NCBI RefSeq assembly: GCF_019649055.1
Contig: NW_026570241.1
Coordinates: 882,501 to 946,500, forward strand
Length of the DNA stretch: 64,000 nt
Direction: 5' to 3'
From: Paramacrobiotus metropolitanus
Lineage: Eukaryota > Tardigrada > Eutardigrada > Parachela > Macrobiotidae
The translations under genes were made by a program, and so were the position numbers. Under the pieces are notes generated by a model, which searched no databases, was not told the DNA's origin, and worked only from the letters and a program-made list of their open reading frames with translations. The number at the start of each line of letters is the position of its first letter. Positions within the stretch are counted from its first letter, which is position 1. Below, piece by piece: positions 10,680-23,917 of this stretch.

Positions 10680-11770
10680 TTACTACGGTACTGTTTACTA
10701 GAACAGATAAGCAAAAACACCGGTCAGGACAATTACAACCGCTGGTGCCGGCACAATAATATATTTTTAAATTTTTATAGATGACTTTCCTATTATTTTA
10801 GTTCAAGACATGTTAGAAAATAATTATGCAGCAATATTACCTCATTGATTTTGATAGCGCTGAAAAACTCTCGCGCCTAGTCTGAACTCATAGCGCAAGG
10901 TACTCTCGCGCATAACACACATAGCGCGAAATGCTGTCGTGTGTCCACTTCGTATGTAGATCGAGCCTTCGCCGCAACTTACTCTAATCAAAGATTCTTC
11001 CTTCCAAGACCAACCAATTTTTGTACTCTACAAGTTGATGTTACTTCCGGAGTTCTGGTCCCACAAGCCGTATCACCGTATTCTGTTTCCCCTGCATTTA
11101 ATTATGCATGATTCTGTTGCTTAAGTTCCGGGATATTACTGTATTACGATCCATGTGACTATAGTTTAAAAGTTAATATAAAAAAATTGTTTAACACATA
11201 ATACGCTGTACGAGGATGCATTGATGGCGCCCTGCAGCCAAAAATATTACCAATCATAGTTTAATCATAGTGCAAAGTAAGTACTGTACAATCGCAACTC
11301 GCAAGTAACTTTCCAGATTGCTACAAACTTTACTGCAGTGCGTAAACTCAGCCGTAAAGCCGTAAACAAATCTTGCTTATCTTTTCTTTTTCCTGCTATG
11401 CCAGCCGCCAGGCTTGTAGAGCACTCAAAAAAGTCCGTACTGCCGGCTAAAAATACTTTGTACCTACGTATCTAAATTTTTCTGATGTGACTAAACAGTC
11501 GATAGTTACTCCCAACCGGTTCGTGCTCATAACAGTCAAGTACCGCATCAAGCACTGCTGTTGTTCTGATTTCCTGCATGCTAACACTCTGCACTTCTGA
11601 AGTATTCCCGCTTGCCGTCGGTGTTGTACCATGCGAACTGGATAGTTGCGTAACTTGCAACTGCACCAACATTGCAGTACTTGTATATTTGTTGTACTAT
11701 AAACGTTCAACAACGCTGATGATGCGCATATGATTCAAAACTGCAACTTGCAAGTTAACATAGATAGTAA
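10680..11770. other. intergenic, no gene seen
   Basis: Short open frames on both strands lack start context, domains or splice partners. Several GCGCGAAA/CTCGCGC words cluster near 10860-10930, but no repeat boundary is visible. Confidence 0.4.
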
Positions 11771-11778
11771 CAGATACA

Positions 11779-14700
11779 ATGCAATCCCACGCCATCATGG
11801 CGAACCACGAATTCAACGCCAACTGCACGCGATGTCAGCACAATAAAATGCCGTGCTACATGCACCTGCTAAAGGATATCAGCGATCCACAGGAGCGAAT
11901 TGCGCTCCTGTATGCCGCGACCACCGCGGGTAATGTGTCGGCCTACATGGAGATTACGCGACCGGAATACTGGGAGAGTCCGTTTAATTCCCCCGTCTAT
12001 CAACGGATAATCCAACGGAAACGCTCTATATTCAAAAACGGCCGACGAGAAGGCTGGGAGAATCCTCTGCCATTACCCGCCACGTCTGATCACTTAGATC
12101 ACACGACCGGTATCCCTGTGCTGACGGACTCCGTATTCGGAATCAATCCATCGGAATTTGCAGCCAGTATGTTCCGGCATGCGGTCCAGCAGAAAGAAGA
12201 AATGAAGGAAGAGATTGAAAATCTGCAGATCAAAAATCAGCCGGCTACGTCTAAGGGTGATGAGTACGACGTAGTTAATTTGAAGGAAGATGCGGAGATG
12301 GACAACGGTGCGCCCACGGGTGAACAAGAGGTACTTACGGTAGCACCACTTAGGTAATTATGTCAATCGACAAGAATTTACTTAATAAAACTGAACCGTA
12401 ATAAGAACCGACAGGATGCTTGCAGAATCATCATGATACGATAATATGGTGCACTACAATCTGCATATATATGTATCGTTAAATTTGCATCAGGCCGCTT
12501 CATACTGTACATATCGCATGTACAGTGAACTGCAATTTGAAACGGAAACTCACCACTGGTCAGTCGTACATACGGGTGGTTAGCTGTCCCATGCGGCTCC
12601 GCTCCAAAGTCCGACTACAATTCATTGTTATTGTATAACATTTATTAGGGAATCGTAATAAGGATACGAATTCATAACTGGCATTCTGAAGCTGTTACGC
12701 AATATGGACATGAAACAAAAACAACCTATTCGCGATTATAAGTTAGGTACAGGAGATAATAAAATTTATTGTGAACGCAAACAGAAAAATTGTGAATTTT
12801 TAAATTTATTATATCATTTATTTTCTCAGTTATAAATTTACAATTTTTAATACTTATGATAATTATGATTATGAGGTTGTACAATTGCTCTATGGCTCTA
12901 TGGCTACTGTACATAGAAGGGTACTTGTAGCGGTACCTGTACTGTACACTGTAAATGCTTTACTAGACGGAGCTAAACTTACTGAAAAGAACAGTGGCCG
13001 AACTTGGTGTCGAAAAAGAAAGAATCAAGGAAGGTTTGAGTGGACAATTACAAATTAGGATGGCGGAACTGAACATGTACAAGGAACGGGAGTACACTAT
13101 GGACCTTAAAAGAAATCTCCAGCGAGCCGAGAGTGAGCACCGTGCGGCAGTTGAAAAGCTTGAGGTGAAATGCCGGCAGTAATGTTATTGCATTTTGAAT
13201 TGCAACTGACATGTTTATCTAGGCAGCCTGGCGTGAGCATTGCAAACTAAAGGCGGAAATACTCGAACTGAGAACACAAAAAGCTGCTCACGCCGAGGAG
13301 TTACTTCAGAAGAATGCACAGTTCACCATGTTACAGCAGCGATTGCAGGTTCAGTCAGGGAACGACGAAATGAGTGTTGATCCAGGTGGATCGAATACAC
13401 ACGTTGCTGCCCAAGAAGCGACATCGGCAGTGTCGTCTCCAAACAGCACTTCCTGTAGCACTGTTTCTCCAGGCCACGTTCCTCTAGCTGTGAACGATAA
13501 TCCCGTTTCAGAAGAAATACCTCCGCGCAGAGCGAGTGCTCCGGAACGGATAGGTAATGCTTCTAGAACTGCGAAAACCGGTGGCCACGATAACGGAGAA
13601 ATCAAGTTTAATAATGTTTTTCGACGTGTGTAGAACCCGCTCAACAATTCGCAAACCGAGAAAACTTTAGATGTATACTTTCCCAAACTTCCAGTCAGCT
13701 GTCGTTCCCGCTTCGTACATCCGGAATATCTGCGCCGCAAAATAGTGAAAAAATCTCCAGTATCAACAATCCCATTTGCAGCCTTTCATCGGCATCACCA
13801 TTCCGATTTGCCGCAAACAGTACTGGACCTCCCCTTTGTCAGAAAATGGATACCGGTGTTGATATTAGCTCACCTCTAAGCGCTTTCCGTGTACCATTAT
13901 TCACAGCTCTTAAAAGCGAGTCCGCGGAAACACTACAGCCATTAACGCTCTCGACACCAGGAACCTCCGACCCGGCATCTGGAACTGGCACCGCTGCAGC
14001 TGTGAACGCGGGAACCCCTCCAAAACTTCCATTTTTTATGAATACGAATTTCTGTGGCGCGGTATCATCACGGCAACAGCATGCAGATATTAATATTAAG
14101 CGGAATTCATTAGCTGAAACGACATCACATAGAAAACGCTGCCGTACGGAAGGCGAAACGCCGGTTGCGGTGCAGCGGGTCTCTAGTCCGCCCACTACCG
14201 CTCCCGAGCAGCTCGACTCCGGTGCTCCGCCTTCTGACGGTACCGCTGTTGCGCCTCCGTTATCAGCCGTTTCGGAAAAGATCAGAGACATTCTTTTGTC
14301 TTTCGATACGATAGAAGATCCCGTTGCGGAATCAGTAGCCGTTGCGCCTTCGAAAGATAGCATATCTACACCAGCCGTTTCGGAGGAAACCGCTAGGGAT
14401 TCTCTTTCGTCCGCTGATATGATGTCTGTTCTTATACCTGAGCCCTCAACTACTGCGGCGTCTGGTGATGTTACGGAACCGAAAAACATCACTCTGGAAA
14501 AAGTTGGCGATACTTTGCCATGTGTATTGGTACAAATATACTACCAAACGATAAACAGGTAGCCGTTCACAAACACGTATGGAGTGACGATGTGCCATTT
14601 GAAGTCGAGGCTGACAATGAACGCCGAGGGAACGTGACCGAGTTTGTCCAGGCTGTAGTGCCTGATAACCGGGAGGAACCGGCGGTGTCTCCGGTTTGCA

Positions 14701-15580
14701 AAAACCATGACAGTCGTCACAGTGATGCTCCACCGAAACTTCCGGGAAGAATCGCCAAAGGGAAAAGCCGTGGGTCTACGCAGCCAGAAACCCTTCGAGA
14801 AACTTCGGCCGAAATACCGCCAAAATATTGCAGTGCCACCACTCCTGGACAAGCCAGTCCAGCTCTACCGAGCCCACGTAAGTTGTTGCAGCCAAAAGTA
14901 CTAAGAATGAAAAGAACTAGATGCTTTGCTCTAACGCATATCGCGCAGGCAAGCGGTTCTCTATTCGAATTCAGCGTTGGCCGTTTATGCCAACTGCAAG
15001 CGAACTTGTTTCACACCGTTTGTGGGTTTCATTGCAAAATCTATGAAGGGCGGATTTTGATTTTTTATGGACCTACATTGTAATTAACAATTCGAAATAA
15101 CCTGTTGTGTGTATAAAACGATCTCGGTATGGTGCACTGGTGCTTAATAATTGATTTGTACGTTGTTATAGTTATATGTAGTTATTTGATTTGTAACTGA
15201 CGAGATTATACAGTCAGTTTTCAAGTTTTTGTAAAACTTTGTGCTGTACGGTATTCAACAAATCTTCTGCGTCTTTCGTAGAAGAGAAACCGCGATCTCA
15301 TGCTGTTCCGTTCGTCACCCGGTCTGCGGCACCGCGGCGCACTCTCCTCAGGGTTCCGGCGTCCTCTCGACCGCGAGCTCCTGCTCATCAATCTTGTCCT
15401 CCTCCTTGTTTCGGTTTTGCAAGTCCGCCAGCTGGTTATCCGTTGGATTATGACTGGAACCGCTTTGGCAACGAGGTTCATCCATACCGTCATCGTGGTC
15501 CGACACCACCGCGTGGTGCTCGTGCGGGACGACGGGTTCGTGTGCCGAGATATCGTGGGCACGGACCACAAGGATTATAA
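11779..15580 (+). CDS. large coiled-coil / disordered protein, multi-exon, unidentified
   Basis: The proposed exons are 11779-12330, 12967-13164, 13223-13553, 13634 to about 14502, 14559-14877 and 15282-15580. All joins keep frame except the fourth donor, which is uncertain. The product would be about 850 residues. The N-terminus has a CxxC...C cluster (CTRCQHNKMPC). Exons 2-3 encode a long coiled coil (ERIKEGLSGQLQIRMAELNM; LKAEILELRTQKAAHAEELL). The middle is Ser/Thr/Pro-rich and disordered. The last exon is basic and Pro/Arg-rich (GPTPPRGARAGRRVRVP). The 80-bp intron at 13554-13633 is strongly supported, because removing it makes 13634-14500 one continuous frame. A nuclear or cytoskeletal scaffold is a guess. 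Splitting into two genes at the 636-bp intron is possible. Confidence 0.55.
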
Positions 15581-15909
15581 TCCGTCTGAGACGCATGCGA
15601 ATTTTAGTTTTTGCGCGGCAGAATTGTGAATGTTTTTGTATGTTGGCCATTACGTATTGAAATCACCCAAATAAGTAATGGTTCCACTCGGCTAGGTGGT
15701 ACAGTACGGTATATATTTTACTACTGTAATCTATCCGGTACTTTGTTTTGTAACACGATTCGCGGTTGCGCGGCCATAAAATACAAGAGCTCCTGGTTAA
15801 TTAACATACCCTAAATAGTTTGACCTTGACCCGGATATTATCAGTTAATTAATCGAAGCACGGTCGCGAATTCCTATAAACCACTCGCAACGCGATCACG
15901 TATGGTATG

Positions 15910-15930
15910 CGCTCGTTTTTATAAAGCGTC
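15910..15930 (+). promoter_or_regulatory. TATA-like element before the MATH-BTB gene
   Basis: TTTTTATAAAGCG lies about 140 bp upstream of the ATG at 16064, in a region otherwise without coding. Position and sequence fit a core promoter with a roughly 110-bp 5' untranslated region. Confidence 0.4.
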
Positions 15931-16063
15931 TGGAAGCGATGCAGTGTCAGCCTTTACTGAATGACTTCATGAAGATTTCACTCGTTGGCAAAAGTTTAAA
16001 CTTTATCATTTTCTTCCATCAAATCAACAGTTTTTCTTCTCCGCTTTCGATACGTGTGCAGCC

Positions 16064-17376
16064 ATGTCGTTCCAAGGTCGCGAATCCCTGCTTATCCTAA
16101 AGTATAAATTCTGCACGGATGCCTTTATTGTGAGTGAGGAGACCACTACCAGTACCGGTATCAATGGTGCGATACGCACCTGCGACCCATCGCTCCGGTA
16201 TACATCCCCGGAGTTTACCGTGGAACGCCAGCCCGGCTATCCGGAGATTCCCGAATCTCACTGGAAGCTCAGCCTCTACGTCTGCCGGGAAAACGCCACT
16301 GTCGATTACGAACTGGAAAACACCGATTTCTCCGAGAGTCCGCATGGCGTCTTTGTACAATATCTTCTTAGGTAAGGTCACCGCCATTACGAAGTTTCTC
16401 TTCGTTTTTAAAACGCATTCAAACAAATTCATACGTTGCTACGATGACAAGCGTCTAACATCAGCAAAGTGTGAATTAAAAAGAGACATTGTACAGAGTA
16501 GTATGATTTTTCTATGGCAGTGACTGCAGCGTACATCTCTTGCACCTCTATCGGTTTTTTGCATTTGCCGACTGGCCCGTTTTCTACTTCTATAGTTTGT
16601 ACTGTACGTATAAATGCACGCATATAAAAAGTCAATTAAGCTTACTTAGCTGTCTTACCGAAGTTGTAAAATGCATTTGTAAGTTATTAATTTATTTGAG
16701 AGTTGAGCTGAGCAAACCGGCGAAAACCATAATGGCTTTCTATTGCAGCTCAAGCTCAACACCATTCACCATCAGGCTGCCGCCAGCAGGCGCACAACCA
16801 GCCGAATATCTCAATACAGACTCCGAGTGGCCGTTTCTCAGCGATATGGTGCAAACCGATCTCACGCGGAAAATCGGTGGCTCTTCGAAACGTCTGCAGT
16901 CGGGACGGATGGTGTACCTCACCATGGCCTTTCAGATCCATCGCGATTCGGCCACTCCGAAAAGCCTCCTGGATGCCGGCAAGCTCACCGACTGCACGCT
17001 GCTCTCCAGCGATGGACGGACCTTCCCGGCGCATCGCGCTATCCTGGCGGCCGCTTCACCCGTCTTCCTGGAATTGTTTGACAAGGAGCAGGAGCATCCG
17101 CCTAGCTGTTATCTGATAGACCTCAGCGCGGATCTTTTGGAGGCCTTGGTGCAGTACCTGTACGATCGGATGCCGATGCGGCTGGCCGGACGATTGGTGG
17201 AATTCTGGATGGTGGCGGAACTGTTCGAGATGCCGGCGTTGCAGTGTGCTTGTCAGGAAATGATGCTAGCGGATGTGAAAAAAGACAACGCGATGGAGTA
17301 CTTTGATTTTGCACGGGAACACGGACTGGGTGAACTGCAACGGCAGGCGGCTGAGTGCATTGGTAGTAACTTGTAA
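16064..17376 (+). CDS. MATH-BTB (speckle-type POZ-like) protein
   Basis: Two exons, 16064-16371 and 16749-17376, join in phase to give 311 residues. The N-terminal ~185 residues form a MATH-like beta sandwich (HWKLSLYVCRENATVDYELE; later DLTRKIGGS). The BTB/POZ domain begins at about residue 190 with LLDAGKLTDCTLLSSDGRTF, then PAHRAILAAASPVFLELF and LVQYLYDRMP, followed by a short BACK-like helix region. This is the SPOP layout: MATH binds the substrate and BTB binds CUL3, making it a likely substrate adaptor of a CUL3 ubiquitin ligase. Length is a little below SPOP (about 374). The sequence is divergent, suggesting one member of an expanded family rather than SPOP itself. Confidence 0.85.
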
Positions 17377-17379
17377 AGA

Positions 17380-18690
17380 TGCTGACAGTATGATCGCAGT
17401 GTGGTAACCTCGCCAATATCCAATATGTACTGTCAATTCCGCTTAGTGCAGTTTTTCACGGGTGTTTTGTTTCTCAGTGAAATGTGAAGTAACCCTTTTG
17501 TGGTACTTCTTTGCTTGTTTTGCAAACTTTCTCGGTTTCTATACTTAATACGTCATTGAATAACAAAAAGGAACCATCTCAAGCAATAAGTACTAAGTGA
17601 AAAATTACTTACTACGTAGAATCTTTGTCTTTGCGTACTATGCCTGCTACCTAGTACCTACTTAAAATTAATTTTATCTCCAGGTCGCTTATTGTTGTGA
17701 GTATAAAAAGTGTTTTCTATGTAAATAAACTGCGGTGCGGGAATTATGCAGTGTGTAGCGGAAGGAATTATGAAAATACGCAAATCGCGATGTGCCCATA
17801 TTCCGTTCTCTGTCAGCAATACTCTTTGTCTGTGAAATTAAAATTATGAGTTTTGTATCTTGTTTTGCGAATATCTGATAGCAAAAGGAGCATTATGGCC
17901 GTTGACCCAGCCAGTTTTACGTATCGAAAACGCGTAAGATACGAAGATCATCGATAGGTTTTCATAAACAAACAACGAAACTGGAAACTTCGAGACCAGA
18001 TACACAAGAGTACGCGATCGACGGCTACAAAAGTAGCGCGCCACATTAGCGGTGACCAGTTTATGGAAACGTATAATGTAAGAAAAGTCAAAGTACTCAA
18101 TTTTTGTCTGGTCTTCATATTTCGAGCACTAAAGTAGTCCGAACACGAAGATTTTATATGTATTAACGGTGCGCGTAGATCGATATGCTGAGATGAAGAT
18201 AGCATTAGGTATATGTCACAACATGTTATCACGACGCAGAGTAAACCAAAAGCCGAGATTATTTCGCGGCTTCTGGTAAGCATAAAATATGTTGGAGCGA
18301 TGCTTCCTAGTTCCATTACCACTAGACATTATTTCACCCAAACAGGCTATTATGCAAGCTGTTTCAAAGATGGCATCGTTTTGTGAAAGCTCTTAGATGT
18401 CTTCTTTCTTTCGTGGATTATACTACGGCTTAAGCGGAATTAATTTTCCGTTACATCTTGACATGGGAGCGGCGGCCCCGGAGCGCCAAGTTCAGGTCGA
18501 TAATTTGTAGTAAGCAGAAACCTTGCCGATCCGTTACCATCGACGACATCACGAACATATTTCTTGCTATAGAACGTAATAAAAAATTCCACTAAGATGC
18601 GAAATAACAGCACAGTTATAATTTATCTGGAAAACAACCTGCGCTGCCTTTTTATTACGCATCTACAGATAAAACAGCTCTGAAATCCAC
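17380..18690. other. intergenic, no gene seen
   Basis: No open frame with domain content or supported splicing is visible on either strand. AATAAAC near 17724 may end the MATH-BTB transcript. The last few hundred bases probably hold the promoter of the GPCR at 18701. Confidence 0.4.
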
Positions 18691-18700
18691 GAGCGCGAAA

Positions 18701-19811
18701 ATGAATAACTTTAGCTTGACCGCTTATTTGCGGAATATCTCGCAGTCGGGCAACTCTTCTACGTTTTTTATAACGCCGGCAGTTTTATCGTTCAGCCTTA
18801 CGGTTTTGGTGTTGTATATTTTTTTATTGTTTTCTTCCCTTTCGATTATTACAATGATGGCTAAGAACTTGGAAAAGCTGACAAGTTCCCGCATTCTGAT
18901 CCTCCATCAGGTGATCATAGAGATGCAAATAACCTCATTTTACTGGCCTGTAAATGTTGTTCTCCTTCCGTTAATCCACTTGAACTATGTAACGGTTACC
19001 AGTACGTTTTGCCTGCATTTTTACTATGGTTACGTCATCACGTTGCAAGCATCCTGGTACGGTTTGCTGATGTTGGCGATCAACCGTTTTGTCGCCGTTG
19101 TTCGTCCGTTCAGTTACCGGCACTGGATAACACGTCCCGTAATCACCATGCAGTTAATCATCCCGTGGTGTATCGGTATCGCTCTTTCTCTTCGGAATCG
19201 TATTACTGACGGTGGATTCTTTTTCTCTGAGAAAACCCGAACTTGCTTTGTACGAACCGGACCGGGTTTCCAGATCAGCTCGATCTTTGGTGCATATTTG
19301 CCGTTGGCGCTGACTTGCGCGATGTACATTGCTTTATTTGTTGGAGTCTCTGTAAACAATCGCGCCCAGAATGTGTCGATACAGCCTTCTGGTGACAGTG
19401 GCACAACTGCAACACCGTCCTTGCGAACAGCTGTCGCCTCAAATAACCCGGGCCGTATCAAGCGAAACGAGCGTCGGATCAATTCGGCTAAAGGGCTGTG
19501 TGCCCTTTCTGTTATTCATTTTGTTGGATTCGCCACTTCACCGATAATCCTGAGTATTATTCCGGATGCGCAAGCACGGTATCCCGTGGCGTGGCAGTGG
19601 ATTATGTTGGCGTATTATCTTGGCTACTTATCGACACCGGTATAACGCTGTGACTGGAAATAGTCCTTTTAAAACACTTTGGTTCTACTTCATTGAAGTA
19701 GAACCAAATGAAGTAACTTTATTATTGGTGTTTCAGATTATCATCGCCTTTACCAATGACGATGCCCCAAAAATTGGACGAAGGGTTCACCGTGCATTGT
19801 GTCGCTTCTGA
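18701..19811 (+). CDS. rhodopsin-like GPCR (orphan), two exons
   Basis: Exons 18701-19639 and 19737-19811 give 337 residues. There are N-glycosylation sites near the N-terminus (NFS, NIS, NSS). Seven hydrophobic segments include TM1 around VLSFSLTVLVLYIFLLF. The DRY position is NRF (LAINRFVAVVRPF). A conserved Trp-Pro occurs in TM4 (IIPW). The third loop is basic and Ser/Thr-rich (RIKRNERRINSAKG). TM7 is split by the intron after YLSTP, followed by IIIAFTNDDAPK in place of NPxxY. The gene at 61211 has the same intron position, the same 75-bp last exon and the same SRILILHQ motif, so the two are paralogues. The ligand is unknown. Confidence 0.88.
19678..19708. repeat. 15-bp inverted repeat in the GPCR intron
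   Basis: TTTGGTTCTACTTCA (19678-19692) and TGAAGTAGAACCAAA (19694-19708) are exact complements around a single T. They lie in the 97-bp intron at 19640-19736, just before the polypyrimidine tract, so the pre-mRNA could form a long hairpin beside the acceptor. Confidence 0.92.
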
Positions 19812-19971
19812 ACTGCACCTTAAATCGCAAGATTCCAACGCTATTTTTGTGGGACTATAGCTCCATTCAAACATACATTATTACATACATTAGAATATTG
19901 TAGCGATAGAAATTAGATGTACCGCCAGTAGGAGTGTTAATTACCTTTCTCTGTTTATTGGTTGTTGTGTT

Positions 19972-20160
19972 ATGAAGATCAGAATCCTAGTTTTCCTACT
20001 TTTACCGACCGCATCTCACGGTCAGAAACATCTTGAAATTAGTCTTGCTGCAGCTTGCTCTGAACTTGCTCCGCGCCTTCCGCGCTTCTTGCTCAACGCT
20101 TATGCGTTCTTGCTCCTCAGCTTGCGTTCCTCGCTGAATCTTGCTTTGTGTACTTGCTAA
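19972..20160. other. short open frames, unresolved
   Basis: The plus strand has a 62-codon ATG frame with a leader-like start (MKIRILVFLLLPTASHG). The minus strand over the same bases reads as a Glu/Lys/Arg-rich helix (QAEEQERISVEQEARKARSK). Only one, or neither, can be real. The minus frame has the more coiled-coil-like composition but lacks a start and splice support. Confidence 0.2.
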
Positions 20161-20691
20161 TAAACATCTGCGATGACCTTGTGTTGTGTTGCGTAATCGC
20201 CATGGGATGATCGTCCATCTCCCATCTTTGTCACCCTGTAAACGGTAGTCAGCTTCCGGTCAGCGTCGCTGCCGACCGTGCCAGCCTTTCCCACACTAAC
20301 AGCCGACAGATCGTGGTAAGGTGGATTAACCAACCCACTAGAACAGCAGTCAAACCGGCTGCTGTTACAATATGAATACCAATGTGCTTAAGGTTTGTCA
20401 AGACTCAACACTCGTGCGCAAAAAAAGAAGGTAAATAAACTGTTGATTCTGGAAAAAACATCTGCTCATTAGCATTATGTACCAATGCTACTGTCCATAT
20501 TTTAAATTTGTACTATACGTAATTAATTCAAAAACCTTAATGAGTCAATGGTATGAGGAGGCCTACCTCATGCAAAATTTCTGGTAGCAGCGCTGCATGA
20601 ACGCCATAAGAAACACCGCATGAAGTATATAGCGAGTACCGGCCGTATGAACATGTATGGCGTATATAACAGTTTTCGAGTTTATTTCATG

Positions 20692-22691
20692 TTAATTTGT
20701 TTCCCCACCATATTGCAGCCCACTGCGCTGTACTTTTAACAGCGGTGCCGCCATCTCATCATCGACCGCCACGGAATTTCCTTCCGCGGCAGCCATAGAC
20801 GGCACCACACCGGTTTTCTCCCGCAACTTCTTTCCACCCTTCATCCAATCGTAAACCACCAAAACGACAGCAAAAACAACCGCGGTTGCGGCAAATAAGG
20901 TTACCGTAATAAAAAAGTTTCGCCATCGCGCTTCGATCGTTAACGACGTATCATCCAGTATAAATCCACTAATCAGTAGCAAGAGACCGCTAGCCAACAG
21001 CTCGGATGCGATGCCCACGCCTAGTCCAATGACAACGTACGGCGGATACGTGACTAGAACAGCAATGTTGCTCCAGAAGCATGCAATGTCCAGAGCGTAC
21101 GCTAGAGCCAAACAGCTCAGGCCGATTATCATCACCGCAGATACGGGTACTGGTGCGATGAGGAGAATCGCCAGCAGCATGAACAAAGTGGCCACGCAGG
21201 TCACCACGTCGCGATAACCGTAGCGGTCAATCAGCCAACCAAATAGCGGTGCAATCAGGCCAATATCTGGGATTATACCGACTGTGATCGCTGCTTTGGT
21301 TTCCGAGTAGTTGTACATTTCCTATCGAAGATGATAAAACAACTTAAAACAGGCAGTTAGCTGAAATGCGTTTAATTTATCAAGTACAGTATATAACAAA
21401 TGCCCCGCTCTGAAGCCTAAGGACTGGAACTGCTTGCGGAAATTACTTGAAACTGTACAGTCTCTACTTCAAGAATGTTCGAAGTTCGGCTATAGTCGTA
21501 AACAATGTGCATGATACAGTACGCTAAACCGTCAAAACAGCCTAACTGAGTTTTCAACTTACAATGAAGAATTTGGTGCCATCGGCCAACATGGAATTCA
21601 GCGCTCCGTAAAAGAAGAATACAACTCCGCACATCAACCAGCAGCTGGTACCGAGATGTCCCAAGGTGTACAGATTGTAGGTAACCGCGGCAGAATCATC
21701 CAACACTTGGGCGTCCAGTCTCGCGGACGTGTAATTCTGATACACCCAACCCGACAAAACAGCAAAAATCGTCGCACCCTGGGTCAGAACCCATAGCACC
21801 CATAATGTATTCTGCAATCCCAGTGATTCCAACAGTGAACCCACGGAAGTAAAGGCAACTATTGATCCTATAATAATTTGCACAGTGTTATAGCATTTTG
21901 TTTTGCACCACGCTTGAGAGTCGGTTGAGCTAACCTATGCGTCCGCAACAAAAGTATATACTAAAGGACAGGGCCAGTTCTTTTCCGGAAAACCAATGAG
22001 ACTTCACTTCGCCTGATACCACAAAGTTGCCATAAACTCCAATACACGCACTAAACCTAAAGTAACAGCAGCAATCGGAAAATCGTCCAAGGTTCGTATT
22101 TGCAGTCGTGCTGTCGTACCTGCCAATCAACATTATGGCAAACGCGGACTGGTTGGATAAGTACGGTCCAAGCGTAAATAATGTCCTGTTAAACGCATCA
22201 CACTCACGAATCTTCTATTTTATTGTGCTAACAAAATACAAATTATTTGGTATCGGTAATTTTGGTTGCTTGTTTGGTGCAAATCACTAACTGGCAGTTT
22301 AAACTTTAAAGCACAAACACGAAAGCTTTGGTACAGTGCAGCATGACGATTTGCGACCGGATTTACGCACTTACGATCCGAATAATATGCACAATCCCGT
22401 CCAATAACTGGATACCCATACGCCAAAACGCGCAACAAAGAACCCCGTGAGTATGGATGTTATGCAACCCATCCAGAAACCGCTGACATAGATACCGTTA
22501 AACTGCGATGCAGTGAAATTGAGGCACGTAGTATCCATGCCATTATGACAATCTTCCACCGTGCCTTGCAGTCGACCGTTTAGCCCACTTAACTCATCCT
22601 GGAAAAGCGCCGTACTGAAGAAATGCAGACCATTGAAGATCAAGAACACCCATCGTTCTTTGCCGGCTCCGTCACCAATACGCCGATGCAT
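20692..22691 (-). CDS. MFSD1-like major facilitator transporter, copy A
   Basis: Five exons on the minus strand (22691-22375, 22185-22120, 22056-21935, 21867-21563, 21321-20692) join exactly in phase to 479 residues; human MFSD1 has 465. About 12 membrane segments are predicted. Diagnostic stretches are HWFSGKELALSFS and CCGRIGS, matching the SWFKGKELNL...RIGS region of MFSD1, and PLFGWLIDRYGYRDVV in the second half, the MFS loop motif matching FGLLVDKTGK. A glycosylated luminal loop (NFTASQFNG) follows TM1. The C-tail holds an acidic/dileucine-like APLLK sorting signal. MFSD1 is a lysosomal dipeptide exporter, so a lysosomal role is inferred. Copy B lies 1.2 kb upstream on the same strand. 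Confidence 0.8.
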
Positions 22692-22699
22692 ATTAGCGG

Positions 22700-23910
22700 T
22701 TACAAAAGGGCCATGCTAAAATTTTTTTTTGCCTTTATTCTTGTAAGCAAATGGCAGCAAACAGAATTCAAGCGACACTGTTCACAACCTTTGGTGTGCC
22801 GGTAACGATGTCGGTGGTTAAACGATGTTCAGTGCAAAGAAACCGGCATGCACAGAAATATGAAGGCTTAGCACGACAAACGTTTTGTGTACGCTTTGTG
22901 CGTTTTATGTATTTTGTTCGTCTTTTTCTTCTTGAAGTTAAATAGCTTCGAGCGATATATTCAGAAAATACCCAGCTTTTACTGGGTCATACCGGTATGT
23001 GTTATATATGCAACAAACGACATATGTTATTTTACTCACGGTGAGTTGTGGTAGCTCGGTAATAAAATTAACCACAATAGGAATTAAAAAGATTCTAGTG
23101 GCCGCTGCGGCGCGAGCATTACCCTTGCAGAAAATGTACGCGCGTGTCTCGCCTTTGCCGCCTGCTGTCGCATCTAATATGAGAAGTTGTTTATAATTAC
23201 GTCCTTCCGTCCTGCAGTCTAGTCTTTAGAGCATATAATTTTATCACGGCTAATGCAAAAAACAAACCTGACACAACACAAAGAAACTGAACACAGCAAA
23301 TAACTGGGGAAAGGATCACCAGAAATTGATTAAAATACAATACTTACTGAGGCTACTCAAAACGTTTACCGGGCTTTTTATTAGTTAGGTAACTTTAAAT
23401 AGGGTACCAGCCTGCACCTGCTACAGTGAAATGCAGAGGCCTCCCATAATATTATCCCCCCATAACGTTCAATGCATGCAGACTAAACTATATGGAAAAG
23501 ACGAGCAATCACGCACCGCATCTTGCCGGCCGGCTAGGTTTTTTCGCAGCTAAATTTAATACTGCAGTATACTCGTATTAGGCATTTTTAAGTAGAATTA
23601 GGTTGGAAGAGTTGAACAGAAGCAAAAGTATATAACGCTGATCATACAGTCAGTCCACCAAGCTTTGTTTGATTTTATTCCGCCCACATTGGCTAACATC
23701 CGAAAGTTGCTACCAAAACATCTTTACAGCATGGAGTTCAAAGTTTTGGTTAGTAAAGTTCAGTACAACTTGCAGTAACTCCTGGTCATCCCAGAGGCCA
23801 ATACGTATTTCATTATCTGCTTAGGCAGTATAAAATCTTCGCTCTATAAATAGCTGGCGAAAACTTTGGCAGCCTGCGCTTTCACAGATATCTGCTGAAC
23901 GTCTGAAAGT
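22700..23910. other. spacer between the two transporter copies
   Basis: No supported gene is visible. Short frames at 22623-23196 have no domain or splice support. This region should hold the 5' flank of copy A. A TATAAATAG lies at about 23845. Confidence 0.4.
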
Positions 23911-23917
23911 TCCATCT

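Noticed and set aside
13839-14492. 217-codon minus-strand frame
   Set aside because: It lies opposite the fourth exon of the coiled-coil gene, whose plus frame is continuous across an intron-supported junction. The minus frame has no partner exon.
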